Source: Tigriopus japonicus
Taxonomy: Eukaryota > Arthropoda > Copepoda > Harpacticoida > Harpacticidae
NCBI GenBank assembly: GCA_010645155.1
Contig: CM021315.1
Location: forward strand, 4,148,463-4,212,462
DNA length: 64,000 nucleotides
Direction: 5' to 3'
The position numbers and the translations under genes were made by a program. The notes beneath the pieces are model-generated. The model was given only the letters and a program-made list of their open reading frames with translations. It made no database searches and had not been told where the DNA came from. Positions 22,122-34,850 of this stretch are shown here, piece by piece. Numbering within the stretch: the stretch's first letter is position 1; each line of letters starts with the position of its first letter.

Positions 22122-23228
22122 TAGGAATATTTTTTGATTGGGGAAAATCTATGGTTTGAAGATGAAATTTAAATGAATAAAAAAAAACGAATGAAGTAGG
22201 GTTGATATTGAAAAGAGTGCTAGGTGGGCTTTGTTTTCACATTCATGAATTTTAAGTTAACAGATTTCGGTTGTAAAGGTGTTTAAAGTCAGTTGTTGCC
22301 GCAGGCAGGAGCCTCTCACCTTCCGTTATCCATGCCCCAACTGGCCTTTTTTGGTCCCTCAAATTCTAAAAGAAAAACATCACCTAAACGACATTTAAAG
22401 TAAATTTTAATTTAGATTGCATATACCTAACATGTAAGGGTGAGAATAAGTGAATAATCTGGAAACACAAGATTAGTGGATGCCAAAAGTTATTTGTGTT
22501 GAAGAACGATCCATTGCTAAATGATTACTCACGGCTTTTGCAATGCCACATATGTAATCGAAGTCTGTTGAATAGGTCACGGACCAAAAATTGGTATAAT
22601 GTCACTTCAAACATGCTTAAATAAAATTCCTCGTGGTTCTCATGGTTGCCTGAACCCGAAATATTGACGAAATCTTTTTCTCTAATTTGGGTGAAGTAGA
22701 TAGAGCCATGACCTAAAATTGATTAAATCTTCTTTTGTCCTCAAACTTTGCCAAGAACACCGAATTGACCGTAGCATCTTGAGCACGATCATAATTAAAA
22801 CGTCCATTTTGCTCCACCTTCAGTCCATAACCAACTGCAAATCTCTAGAAGCAAAAGAATCCGCATGTATCAAAGGTCCCTGATAACACCTGGCTGAGAG
22901 AAATTTGATATGATAGAACAAGGTTGTCAATAAAACATCTCAACTTATTGGAAAGAATTTATTCATGCCAACAAATGGCGATCGAGGAAAGAAAAAAAAG
23001 AAGAAACTCATGTTTCGAGGAGACACTCTTAAGGTACTGTGGGTAGGACGACATGGGTTTGTGTGTTGGTGTGTACGTAATAAACAACTCAACTCCACCC
23101 TGCTATATAGATATGAGGACAAAAAATATAGTCATAGCTTAGCATGGAGGCAACGGAAATTTCTTCTATGTACAATGATGGACTTTCCCTACTAATTATA
23201 TTGTTCAGTTTTCCTCTCTTGATTGGGT
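22122..23228. other. intergenic between convergent zinc-finger genes A and B
   Basis: Genes A (+) and B (-) converge here. No open frame of interest. It should contain both 3' UTRs. Confidence 0.45.
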
Positions 23229-26198
23229 TTACATGAAATCGACGGTGGCCTCAGTCTGATCTTGCGTGAGCAGGAAGTCCACAGCCATATCCTGTTCCAC
23301 CTGACCCGTGGCCGTGACCACTTGTCCTGTGGCTGTGACCACCTGACCCGCTTGCACCTGGACCACTTGGGCTTCGTGCTCGTGTTCCATGGACTCCTCC
23401 TGAGAATCCTTGATTTCCTGCTCGCTCTTAAAGATCATCTTGGGCATGTTCTTGCCGCGCTTCGAGGACGACTTCTTGTTCCTGGCTTTGCCCTCCACGA
23501 GTCCGTCATGATGGACGATCCTGAAATGGCTCGTGAGACGGCCAGACGTGGTGAACACATTGCCGCAAATGCCGCAATGGAAGTTCCGTCCACTGAAGTC
23601 GTTGTGCTTCTTCTGTTTGTGCTCCGTCAAGTTGTACTGTTTCGAACACCTACATTAAGAGGGGGACCAAAACATTATTAGTAAAGAAAATGGTTTGTAA
23701 AAATTTTTTTTCTAGAACTCTGAAAACTTCATTTCAAAAAGTTGATTTGAGTCTCGGAAAAAGTCATTGCCAGTTGGAAAAAACTACTTTTTACTGACTA
23801 CTTGGTAGTTAAGAAGGGGCTGATTGAACATACCTGAAGTCGCACTTGTCGCATAGATAGGGTTTCTCGCCGGTGTGAGTGGTCATATGCTCTTTGAGCT
23901 TGGACTTGTCCGCGAATCGTCCGGGACAGAGCTCACAGATGTAGGGCTTCAAATGCTGTCGAACCACGTGGCGATTGCGCATGATCTTGTCTGCGAAGCG
24001 TTTGCCACAGTGGTCGCACTCGTATATCTTCTCGGACTCGTCCAAATGAGCCGAGTGGAAATGAGTGCGAAGTCCATACATGGTCGAGAAACCGTGCTTG
24101 ATGAGGCAATCTTTGGCAGTGCAGTAGAACTCGTTGTTCACCTGCTTGAAAGTAGGATTTCTCACGGTGAGCCCTGGACAGCTCTTCTCGTGTCTCGGGA
24201 GGGACACTTTATTCATGGTTTTACCGCATTTGAGACACACGGCCGATCCCGAATCCGGTTCCGGATTCGAATGAACCCGTTCGTAATGCTCCGTGAGATG
24301 TCGCTCCATCCAGAAGGTTTTGGAGCATTCGGCACACGCGTAAGACTTTTGATGGGCTTTTCGCACGTGCATATTCCGCATCATGATGGTCTTGAATTTG
24401 ACGTCGCAATCCTCATAAGTACAAGGAATGGTTCGTTCCTCGTCAGTGATGTGGTTCTGATCGATGTGGTCGAAGAGATCCGTTTTCTTCGTAAACACTT
24501 TCGATTCATCGGGGCAATTTGGATATTGGCAGATCATGTTCTTGCCTTCTTTCTTGTACCTTAACATGGCTGGACAATATTCCTCGTGTTTGCGAGTGGA
24601 TTCCGTGAAAGGGAAGGTCTGTCCACATCGTTTGCAAGTCTTGACGAAATCTCGATCCGGAATGGGTTTGGGCTTCTTAAATGCACTGGCCGGAGCGCGA
24701 TATTCCTCGTCGGAATCCTCATCCGAAGAGAAATTGCGTTTCCTTTTGCGGCGGCGTTTGGATCGACCCAATTCTTCGGGCTCGTTCTCTTTCTCCTCCT
24801 TGACTTTAACGGACCCGTCTTTGGAACTCTCGTCATCTTCTTCGTCCACTTCTTTCTTGATTTCGGTGACCAAAGATCGCGAGGGTCGTCCACGTTTTTT
24901 GCCGGTACTCACGCTTTCCTTGATCTTGGCTAATTCGGCTTCGTCATAGGCGAGAGGGAAAAGGAGATTGGCCTCCAAAGGGTTGTTATACTGCAACATA
25001 TCGGGGTCTTTCTGGTGCCAAAAGCCGTTGTCCAAATCCAAAGCGTTGGCCAGAAATTTGGGTAAGTGAATACCGACGTCTTTGCGGCGTCGAACTTCAC
25101 GTCCGGAACCAAAGCGTTGGAAACAGTTCAGGATGAGTTCCTTCACTTCAAACAGCAAACTCTCCACGTCCTTCAATATGAGATCCATGCCACTCACATC
25201 TTGTTGCATGGAGGCCTTGTTGAGGAGCAATTCCCACAGCGATAACTTCTCAAATAGGGTGGGACCGGTTAGAGCGATCAAAGTGTCGGATCGGGCATTC
25301 ATAAGGAACGTCTCGAAATCCGTTTTAGGTTGGGCGATGGTGTTTTGCGAGCCCAAATGACGATAGGGATCCATGGAGCCGTCAGGATTCATACCCAAAA
25401 GGTGGTTATCCAGAGGTAAAACCGCGTCCGAACGCTCGGAAATGATAACTTTCGGTTCGTCGTCTTCCGTGACAGTTTGTTCGCGTTTCAAACTCTAAAA
25501 TGGAAAAATTATAAATTGGGGGTCACACATCAAATCTCAATGAAAATCGTGTTTTAAGCTCTTGTGACAATCTGAACAAGAGAAAACAAATGAAAAGTTG
25601 AGATGGTTTACAAAGGAATAATGATTTTAAGGCAACGGAAAAATTTGACCCCTAATGTAAATCCGCCAGTCTTTGACTTAAATCTTACCTGAAGATGAGC
25701 CTCCATTCTGGCCCTTCGAACGGCCTCAGCGTGGATCTTGGTGTTCTCATGGGACACCAAGGCCGTCAATCGGGGATGGAGCGTCTTGCCGCACAGAGTA
25801 CAGTAGGCGTGCTCGGTATGAGGCGTGGCCTTCTCCACCCACGGGAATCGCTCTTCCCAAGCGGCCTTGTATTTGTAATTGGTGCGATATCGTTGCCATC
25901 GCTCCTTGTTATATTTGGCCTGTGAATGCTCATCTTCGCCTTCTTCCTCTTCTTCTTCGCCCTCATGACCTTCATTTTGTTCAGTTCCCTGGACCTCATC
26001 CTCGACCTCACCGGCCTCAATCCCGCTTAAAGAGGCTTCTTGCGTGTGCTCGTGTTCTTGATCATCTTCTTGGAGCGCTTCCGTGACGACATACACGGTT
26101 TCTTGGTCTTCTTCATCGTCGTTGGGCGCTTGTTCCGTATCCTGGATGAGCGTCAAGATGGGCTCATTGTGCGCCTCAGGGGCGCCCGATTCCGACAT
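23229..26198 (-). CDS. zinc-finger protein B (paralogue of A)
   Basis: Exons on the minus strand: 26198-25689, 25494-23834, 23649-23229. Phases 0 and 2 join cleanly to give 863 residues. Start is the ATG at 26198 (MSESGAPEAHNE). Order: long acidic N-terminus; BED-like finger FPWVEKATPHTEHAYCTLC...H...H; intron after EAHLQ; helical domain (LIALTGPTLF...SLWELLLNKAS); HLPKFLANALDLDNGFWHQKD block; AT-hook-like KKRGRPSR; basic-acidic region; ten fingers with two C2HC. Intron 2 interrupts finger 9 at CDFR. The tail has two GQVVTAT units and ends EQDMAVDFL...VDFM. Nearest relative in the window is gene C (same first-intron position and similar tail). Likely nuclear DNA-binding; targets unknown. Confidence 0.85.
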
Positions 26199-27240
26199 GG
26201 GCGTGACCGGGCGGGACGTGGGGGCGTAACTGGCGTTTTTGGTCGGCTCTGGAAGTCGTCACCTTGGCTGGCGGGCTCGGATTTTGGGCGATTCGAGTCT
26301 CGATGGAGGAGGTGATCACCCTGCGTGTCACAATGGCCTTTTTCTCGTTTTTCGTACTCACTCAGCGTCAACTTCTGCTTCTCTCCCTGAGCTAGCTTCG
26401 TAGTATTGCCGATTTTGAATGAGGTTCTCGTCAGTTTTGGAACTGATCATGTTAATGCCTTTAAGGGATATGATCGGTCAACTACCAGCTAGGCTATTTT
26501 TAAAAGATCACATGACCTCTTGTAGTAAATATGCTTTGGGTTGCGTGAGGGGCTTTATATACATTAACGTTGTTCTGTTATAAGGGGGCGTTGTGTGTCT
26601 AAGTGTATTATTGATCACTCAATGCCTTTTATTAGATAGTATGTGGGAAAATGAAATTGATTGAACGTGTCAACCTGTGTATTCTTAACGCGTTACACCA
26701 CCATAAACCTGTCAGATTATTTTTTTTTGAAAAAGGAGGCTGTGGCCAAAGCCCCTTAAACTGTCATTACACCGTAAAATTAGTCATGAAAATGCGTGTT
26801 TTTTACCTTATTCTGCACGATCATTTTATTTAAGACACTTAAGTTTTCCCATAACTTCCGTTATGCCAAAAAATAGCTTTTAGAATGATAATTTGATATG
26901 TTCGTGTCGAGTGAAGCTGGAGTATGGCCAACAAGAGCTAGGCAAAATGGCCTCCCTGAGTGAGTTAGCTTCAGCGTTGCAAGGAAAGCGCGGTGGAAGC
27001 GTGGTTGGCTTCTTTTTCAAAGACGCAGCCAGCCTCAACCGTTTTGGCGCCTAGTCAGCCAGACTCACTGTCACTGGCTGACTGGGCATTCTGGGCTAAA
27101 GATTAGAAGAATGATGGCCAAAGAAGGAAAGGAACATTAGAAAATATTCAAAAATTTGGCGCGCAAACAAATTGGGTAGGTAAACTCAAGTGGAAACTCT
27201 ATTTAGGGGATTATATCACTTAATTACAAATGCACCTCAT
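26199..27240. other. intergenic between zinc-finger genes B and C
   Basis: Should contain the promoter of B and the 3' UTR of C. No other gene seen. About 27.0 kb has short inverted GCCAGCCTCA- and CTGGCTGA-like motifs of unknown meaning. Confidence 0.4.
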
Positions 27241-29702
27241 CTAAATGAACTGTACGGAGTCCTCGACCTCTTCTTGGTTGATGAGGAAATCCACGGCCAT
27301 ATCCTGTTCCACTTGTCCACTCAGCTCTTTGTCCTTCTTGTCAAAAAACTCAACTTTGGCCACATTTCGCGTTCTTTTCGAGGATCCGGCATTGGCGGGC
27401 GGTTTACTCCTCTCCTTGACCAGATTTTCCACCAATCCATCTTGATGAATAATTCTCAGATGGCTGGTAAGGCGACCCGAGGTCAGAAAGACCTTTCCGC
27501 ACAATCCACAGTAAAAGTTCCTTCCCGAGAGATCATTATGCTTCTTGCGCTTATGATCCACGAGATTGAACTTCTTGGCGCACCGGAAGTCGCACTTGTC
27601 GCAAGTAAAGGGCTTGTTCCCCGTGTGCGTGTTCATGTGTTCGGAAAGTTGACTTTTATTCACGAAACGACCCGCGCACAATGAACACACCACGGGCTTG
27701 ATGTGCACAGATTTCACGTGACGACGGTACATGATGCCGTCGGCGAATTTCTTGCCGCAATGCTCGCACTCAAAGCGCTTCTCGGTGTCGTCCAAATGGG
27801 CGTCAAAGAAATGAACCCGTAAGCCGTGCATACTGGCGAAACCGTGGTTCACTAAACAGTCCTTGGCTGTACAGAAGAACTCATCATTCACGACTTTGAA
27901 GGTAGGATTCCGCACAGTGGACCCCTGACAAGTCTTCTCGTGATTGCGCATGGACGCCTTGTTACGCGTTTTTCCGCACTTGAGGCAAATCGCCCGAGAG
28001 GCATCCTCTTGCTGCGGGTTTTTATGAACCTTTTCGATGTGATCGGTCAGATGCTTCTTGAACCAGAAGGTCTTTTTGCAGTCGTTGCACTCGAACGATT
28101 TGTCGTGATTCTTTCGAATGTGAATGTTCCGCATGATCACACTCTTGGACATGACGGTACAACCTTCGTAGGTACAGGGCACGGTTCGCTCGTCTTCGTT
28201 GACGTGAATATTGTCAATATGTTCCAGGAGATCGAGTTTCTTCTCATACACATGACCCGCTTGAGGACAAGCTGGATACTGACACAGAAAATGTTTTCCA
28301 TCCCGACGATATCGCATCACACCTGGACAGTATTCCTCGTGTTTACGTGTGGATTCCGTGAAGGGGAAAGTGTTGCCGCATCGTTTACAGTTCTTGACGA
28401 AATCTCGGTCAGGAACGGGTTTGGGCTCTTCGAATTTGATATCTTTCTTCTTGGTTGGTAGCTCCTTTTCTTCTTCGGAGTCATCTTCGGATGAGTAGTT
28501 GCGCTTTCTCTTCCGTTTTCGTCGAGCTCTCAATGGTGTTTCGGGTTTGTTCTCTTTTTCTTTCTCCTTCTCACTCACGGGTTGGCCTTTGGACGTGTTG
28601 TCGTTTATAATTTTGATCACTTGAAGATTTCTCCGTGAGGAACGGCCTCTCGGTTTACCCGTGACGATTTCTTGCTTCACTTGAGCTACTGTCTCGTTGT
28701 CAGGAATTACTTGACGGAGCACTTTCTCCTCCAAAGGACGTTTACACTGGATTTGCTCAGGGTCCTTTTGCTCCCAAAAGCCCGAATCCAATTCCAGACC
28801 CTGGGCAAGGATGGGCGTCAAATCCACGCCAATAGTCTTCTTTCGTTTACTTTGATCGGATTTCTCAAAACAATTGATCATAAGAGATTTTGCCTCGAAG
28901 AGCATGCTCTCCAAGTCTTTCAAGACGACATCTGTTCCGTTCAAATCGGGCTGCAAGGTGGCCTTGTTCAGAAGCAATTCCCACATGGTTAACTTATCAA
29001 AGAGCGTGGGTCCCACCAAAGAGATGAGTGTCTCTGTAGAGGCATTCATAAGGAAGTTCTCGAAATCCGTCTTGGGCTGAGCAATCAGATTTTGGGAGCC
29101 TTTCTGTTGGCAATTCACGGGCTGACTTTCCACTTCCACTTCCATGGGAACCAAATGCATAGTGTCGTTTTGATGAATAACAATCACCTTAGTATCCTCG
29201 TCGTCGTCATCCGCTTCCAAGACCTCTCCAACTGGCCCCGATTCATCCGGATTCTCTTCCTTGCACCTCTGAAAGACGATTAATTTACAATCCATACCCA
29301 GAGCCTTAAAACCTAAAATCTTACCTGTAATTGGGCCCGGATCTTTTCTCTATCCACGGATTCGGCGTGAATCTTGGTCTTCTCATGTTTGACCAAGGTG
29401 TGATGTCGAGGAATCAAGGTCTTTCCGCAGAGAGTGCAATAAGCATGTTGGGTGTGAGCCGTGGCCTTTTCCACCCAAGGAAACTCTCTTTCCCATTCAT
29501 GTTTGTACTTGTAGTAATGCCGATACTTGTCACGAGTGTATTTGGCTTGCGATTCGGCTTCCGTGGTTTCTCCGGTCCGTTGTTCAGTGTCGTCGCAATC
29601 GATTTCTTCCTTCAGATTGGGTTCTTCGGCGATCTGATCGTCGCCTTCAAATTGCTCCACGGGGTCACTGGTGATAAGCTGATCAGCATCTTCCGTGGCC
29701 AT
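27241..29702 (-). CDS. zinc-finger protein C (paralogue of B)
   Basis: Two exons on the minus strand, 29702-29325 and 29268-27241, separated by a 56-base intron in phase 0. The product is 801 residues. Start ATG at 29702 (MATEDADQLITS). BED-like finger FPWVEKATAHTQHAYCTLC...H...H, then the intron after RAQLQ, at the same place as in gene B. Then the helical domain (LISLVGPTLF...TMWELLLNKAT), an acidic-basic spacer, and ten fingers in the same order as the paralogues, with two C2HC. The linker before finger 9 is TGNKP. The tail ends EQDMAVDFLINQEE...VQFI. Likely a nuclear regulator; no target can be inferred. Confidence 0.85.
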
Positions 29703-30598
29703 GATGAAGGCCAGGGGATGAAGTCAACGGATTCTCCGATGTTGATGCTGATGGGAGTTGAGATGAGGATATGATCTTTGTGATTGTAAGCGTAATCGTA
29801 AACCAACGGCAGCTAGCCTAGTTGTTCTTTTCTCTGAAAATTTGTAGCAGTTTGGCGTTGCCAGGGTTCGAATATTGAGTGAGAAAAGCCAGGTTTATGT
29901 TTTGTAGATTTTGATGGTCGGAGGACCATTTTAAGTGACAGTTTAAGACTTTATTTAAGTCTTAAAGAAAAGTTTAAGAAACTTTATTTGGTAAAAATCG
30001 GGCATTTTTGTAACCAATGTGACCTCACTTAATACAAATCGAGGGGAAGTGGGAACAAAATTCGTCATTGGTTAGAACAGAATAAAAGACTGTACCTCTG
30101 GACATATTCATATCAATAACCTGTAAAACGAATTTGGTTTTCTCTCAGTGTAGCTCTCAATATAGGAATAACACTGTTGCAGACCGAAAATGCTCTTTCA
30201 TTCATGTTTGAAAATACTTTACATTTTCAAGAGCCAAATCAACGAAAAGGCAATGTACAAAATGCTCTAGAAATAATCAATAAACAACTATTTTATTTTT
30301 GTATTACGCAACACTTATTTCAACTGTGACTACTCGTTGGAAATCTCAGCAAATTTTTCAACACTTCGTCGTGTTCGTCAATTGTTGTTCTCAGCCACAT
30401 AACTCACATTAAATCATTCTTAGCCTTGTCTCTTCCGCGCAACTTCATGCTTCTACTTATCCCAAAATAAATGATTTCGACTCTTTATTTGTCACAACTC
30501 GGATCCTATTTCAATGAAAATAATACATATCTATATTCCAATCGTAACGTAACACATCGAGCATAACGCCACCAAAGTTCTGGGAAACGGGCAATCAA
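29703..30598. other. intergenic between zinc-finger genes C and D
   Basis: AT-rich. Should hold the promoter of C and the 3' UTR of D. No other feature seen. Confidence 0.45.
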
Positions 30599-33580
30599 CT
30601 ACATCAAGTCTGCCTGGTCAGCATTCATCAAGAAACTCACGGCGATTTCTTGCTCAGCATGTTCACTCATGTTCTTCTCCTTGTCATCCAATAATATTAT
30701 CTTGGCCATGGATTTACTGCGTTTGACGATCTTCTTCTTGGGCTTTTCCTCCACTAAACCATCGTGATGAACAATTCGGAAATGACTCGTGAGTCGTCCG
30801 GATGAGTAGAACACTTTTCCGCAAATGCCGCAATGATAATTCCGGCCTCCCAAGTCATTGTGCTTCTTTTGCTTGTGATCGAGCAGATTGGACTTTTTAG
30901 CGGATCGGAAATCGCATTTATCGCACGCATGTGGCTTACTACCCGAGTGAATGTACATGTGCTCGGCCAATTGACTCTTGTTTCCGAATCGACCCGTGCA
31001 CAAATTACATCGATAGGGTTTCACATGAACCGCTTTGACGTGTTTGCGGAACAGGATTCGGTCGGCAAACTTCTTGCCGCAATGTTCGCACTCGAATTGC
31101 TTTTCTGTGTCATCCAAATGGGATTCAAAGAAATGAATCCGTAAACCGTACATGCCTGAAAACCCGTGTTTGATTTGGCAGCCTTCAACGGTGCAGAAGA
31201 ACTCGCCATCGATTTCCTTCCATTGAGGATTTGGACAGGAATAACCGGTGCATTTGCTTTCGTGTTTGCTAACATAACTCCTCATCATCATCTTGCCGCA
31301 TTTACGACACAATTCCGCAGCTCTGGCCGGAGGATTGCCATTTTCTTTCACAGTGTGTCCGTATTTGATGTGATCGTTGAGGCTCTTCTCAGACCAAAAG
31401 CGTTTGGGGCAATGCTCGCACGAAAAGAGCTTCTCGTGATTCTTGCGAATGTGGATGTTGCGTAAAGTGATGGTGGCAAACATTTGTGTGCAGTCATCGT
31501 AGGTACAAGGGATGGTTCGGTTTTCATCGGTGAAGTGATGCTCGTCGAAATGCCTCAAGATATCTTCTCGTAACTTGTATTCTTGTTCGGGATTGGGGCA
31601 GTTGTCGAAAGTACAATACATGAGAGCCCCGACTTTCTTGTACTTTAATGCCGCTGGACAATTAGGTAAATGGGTCTTGCTGGTCTCCCCTTGAGCATAT
31701 TCTTTGGCGCATTTGGGACACTTGGTGCTTTTGAAGCGTTTTGCCAGAGCTTCACGTCGGGCCACATAATCGGGATCGTCCAGGGAATCTCGACTTCGTT
31801 TTGTTGTCTTGGACTTGCCCCTGATTTTGGTCTTCTTAATGTCGTTCATTTCGGGTAAAGGATCGGGTGAGACAAAAGGTATTAGTAGTCCTAGTTCCAA
31901 TGCGTTTCGACAGGTCACTTCCTCCGGATCTCTTTGGTTCCAAAATCCACTGTCAATTTCAATGGCATTCGCTAGAAACTTGGAGATGTTCACGCCTACT
32001 TTCTTTTGACTCACGATATCCCTTGTTCTTCGTCGAGTGAGTTCTACGTGATCAAAGCAATTGTTCATGAGCAGTTTCATCTCCATGAGAATGTTCTCCA
32101 CGTCTTTTATAACCAAATCCATGGCATTGATGTCTTGGCTTTGCGTGGCCTTGTGTAGCATGATCTCCCAAATCGACAATTTTTCAAAGACTTTGGGACC
32201 CACGGCTTCCATGATAGCCTCCACATCCGAATCAAGGTCCAGATTTTCGAATTCTCCGACTTCATTTTTGGCCGCACGCTCAATTTTAATCATCGTGGGC
32301 TCCAACATGGCGTTTTGAGTTCCAATTGTCTGAACAATCTTCTTTGCGGGTCTCGGAGTTCGAATGGATTCGCCATCCTCGACCAAATATTCCTCATTAT
32401 CATCCTCTGACAGAGACAACTTGCTATCCATACCGGCTTCTTCCACGGCATTATCCACGAGTTGCTGTTCGATTTGGAACCGACGCCAATTCTGTTTATG
32501 CTTGACGGTTTTCCCATGGCTCACTAATATCGTGAGACGAGGACGCAAAATGCTTCGACAAGCACTACAATAAGCGAATTCCTACAAATGAATTCAAGCA
32601 GAATCATGTTAGTGATAAATCTATTCGCGTTTCCAAACTGAGAAATTTGATACAACTCGGTCTCAGAGTTTCCATGGAACCTTGCTTAAATTAAAGACTA
32701 ATCTATACCTCGTCTGGGACGGCTCGAGTAACCCAAGGGTGGAGCTCTTGCCACACCTCTCGATATCTGCGTCCAGCGTCAGCACGTCGATAGTCTTTTT
32801 TATGAACTTTGGCCTCTGTTGATTCTTGCCATTCAATTTGGGTTTTATCATCTGGATCATTTTCGTTTTCCCTGTCTTCTTGATCCATTTCTTCCATGTG
32901 CTCATCGTCATACTCCTTCTATTGAATAGATGTAAAAAGATTATTAGAATGAAGGCATCTTTAATTCAAGCTGGCCACAATTTTGGTCCTTCCCAAGGCT
33001 TTCAGGCCCACTAAAACTATCTCTAACCCAGATGCGAGATGTAGGTTAGTGGCAGCCGAACCCTGATATAGATGACCAAGCCATTCATTCTGTTGAACGG
33101 CCAAAGGTAAACGTACTCTTGGCCGATGGCAAAAAAAAGTCATAATAACACTCTCGCCCTTGATCCCGTCAATTTCAGGATCTTGGGATTCCATGAATCG
33201 TGCTTTGAATTGATTCTAGCTCTGGCCAATGTTTTGCCTCTCTTCACATTCGTCATTGATTAAGAAGAGGTCAAAATAGATGTGTCGGTCTCGAATAAAA
33301 CAATCAAAGCAAGATCTAAGAATACTGACTGCCGCTGACTAGAAAGCTAATTGAAAAAAACAATATCCAGTTTTGACTGATCTGAACAAATAGTACATTT
33401 TCAAACGCAGAAGCCATCAAGAATCTTCTTTTAGAAACTGAATTATGATTTGTGTCTTGAAAAAAGGGATTCTGTGGCGAGATTCACGGCTGTCTTAAAA
33501 TCGCGCGCAATTACGTTAGTGATGGATTGGACATCTTGAACGAGATCGCCCAAGTTGTCTTTGGTGTCCAAGTCTTCCAT
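30599..33580 (-). CDS. zinc-finger protein D (paralogue of E)
   Basis: Minus-strand exons 32918-32709 and 32581-30599 are firm (phase 0; 70 codons plus 660 residues and stop). A first exon starts at ATG 33580: MEDLDTKDNLGDLVQDV matches the N-terminus of gene E (MEDVDTKDALGALVQAV). Its donor is unresolved: the homology seems to run to about NLATES near 33470, with no GT there. GT donors exist earlier (AAC|GTAATT, GCC|GTGAAT) and a GA donor is possible (ACA|GAATCC). Domains: acidic region; BED-like finger split by the intron at AVPDE|EFAYCSAC; helical domain (AIMEAVGPKVF...SIWEIMLHKAT); ISKFLANAIEIDSGFWNQRD; ten fingers with two C2HC. Tail EQEIAVSFLMNADQADLM. Confidence 0.8.
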
Positions 33581-34030
33581 GGCTTCCAAATGGATTGGCG
33601 AGGGGTGTGGCCTTCAAACTGCGGGGATGGAACACTAGATTGGCGACAAAATGCGTGAAACAGGATGGATTACTTTTGGCGTGTTGTTTTCTGAGGGTCA
33701 GTCAATCAATGTTTACCACTCCACCTCTGAGCAGCCGATCATTCAGGGTTGAACCGAAAACGGGGTTAAAAGCCAAAACGAAAAAGAAGCATTTGCTTGA
33801 CTTCAAAAGCTGGAACTGGGCGGGAAAATGTGAGGGTTTTGGTGGCCCAAAAAGTGTTGGCTGTATGGTGTAAATTTGGGGTGTTAAGTGTTAAAAAGTG
33901 GTAATGTGATTCATCTTAACAGAAAAATATTATGACACAGGATTTTGTTTACTAATTTTATTTTACAAAGAAGTGCATTGATGCGTGATAGAAGTGCAAA
34001 GACATGCATGTACTCGTAACGGCTAATGGC

Positions 34031-34150
34031 ATTATCGTCACTACAATGAAAATTCAACGGAACATTTACTGCTTTGAAATAACCTCTCATTTTAATACAA
34101 TGACAGGCCTTAAGCTGTATTTCTGGAATTCGTCCTGAGAAATTAAGATG
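34031..34150 (+). repeat. dispersed repeat, copy 2
   Basis: Contains CACTACAATGAAAATTCAAC and a diverged version of the sequence at 7893-8035, ending near GAATTCGTCCTGAGAA. Confidence 0.45.
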
Positions 34151-34340
34151 TCCTTGCATTATCTTGCATTGTTGGGTGCACGGGTCGGCGGTTTGAGCCT
34201 TGCCCGATCAGCGAAGCCAGCCATTACATCATCCAGTCTTTTCGATTGGCATTCTCATGTCAAATTGGTATCAGATATCAGATTGCTTCTCCACATGTTG
34301 GTGTGAATTATGTCTTGAAGTTTCCTTTGACAAAAAGATC

Positions 34341-34409
34341 GGAGGAGAATCGAACGTGAATATCTCCAACAAGCGGAAACTGCGCTAACCACTACATTAC
34401 GTCTCCTCC
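34341..34409 (-). repeat. tRNA-like segment (tRNA relic or SINE head)
   Basis: On the minus strand it begins GGAGGAG and ends CTCCTCC, with an A-box-like TAGTGGTTAGCGC (34382-34394) and a B-box-like GTTCGATTC (34347-34355). The outer 7 bp pair perfectly. However, the T-arm and D-arm do not fold properly and the anticodon loop lacks the usual T before the anticodon. I therefore read it as a tRNA-derived repeat, not a working tRNA gene. Confidence 0.4.
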
Positions 34410-34850
34410 ATATTATCTTTCTATATCAACTCTCGCTTTTACAGCCTTTTGATCATCGCATGCCTTTTATGCTGAATTATTTAATTCAATGGACCCAAGC
34501 GAAATTCACAAATAAGTTTTTTTTTCTTTTTTGAGGATTGACTTTGAAAAAAAGTTTGAAAAAAGTTTTCTAGAACAAACGGGAAATCCATGGGAGTCGA
34601 TTTGTAAGCTGCAGCACATTTCCGAAAATCGCTTCAATGATGAAGACGTCCCATTGTAAATTGTAATACGATCGCGCTGAGCTCCTTGACGCATCGGAAG
34701 TCTCCATTATTGCGTGCTAACGTCCTAAACGTGTATAAAAGAAGGAGGTAGTTTTGTCGATTCGTTCTGGCTTAAAATTCCTATTGATGGTAACAGTATA
34801 AATAGGGCAAGCAGGTTTGAAATATCCAGCTTTTTGTACTTATCAATCAC

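Larger units (their letters stand above)
33581..34850. other. intergenic between zinc-finger genes D and E, left part
   Basis: Upstream region of gene D. It contains a dispersed repeat (34031-34150) and a tRNA-like segment (34341-34409). No gene recognised. Confidence 0.4.

Noticed and set aside
34341..34409. Functional tRNA gene
   Set aside because: The acceptor ends pair, but the D and T arms and anticodon loop do not fit; treated as a tRNA-like repeat.
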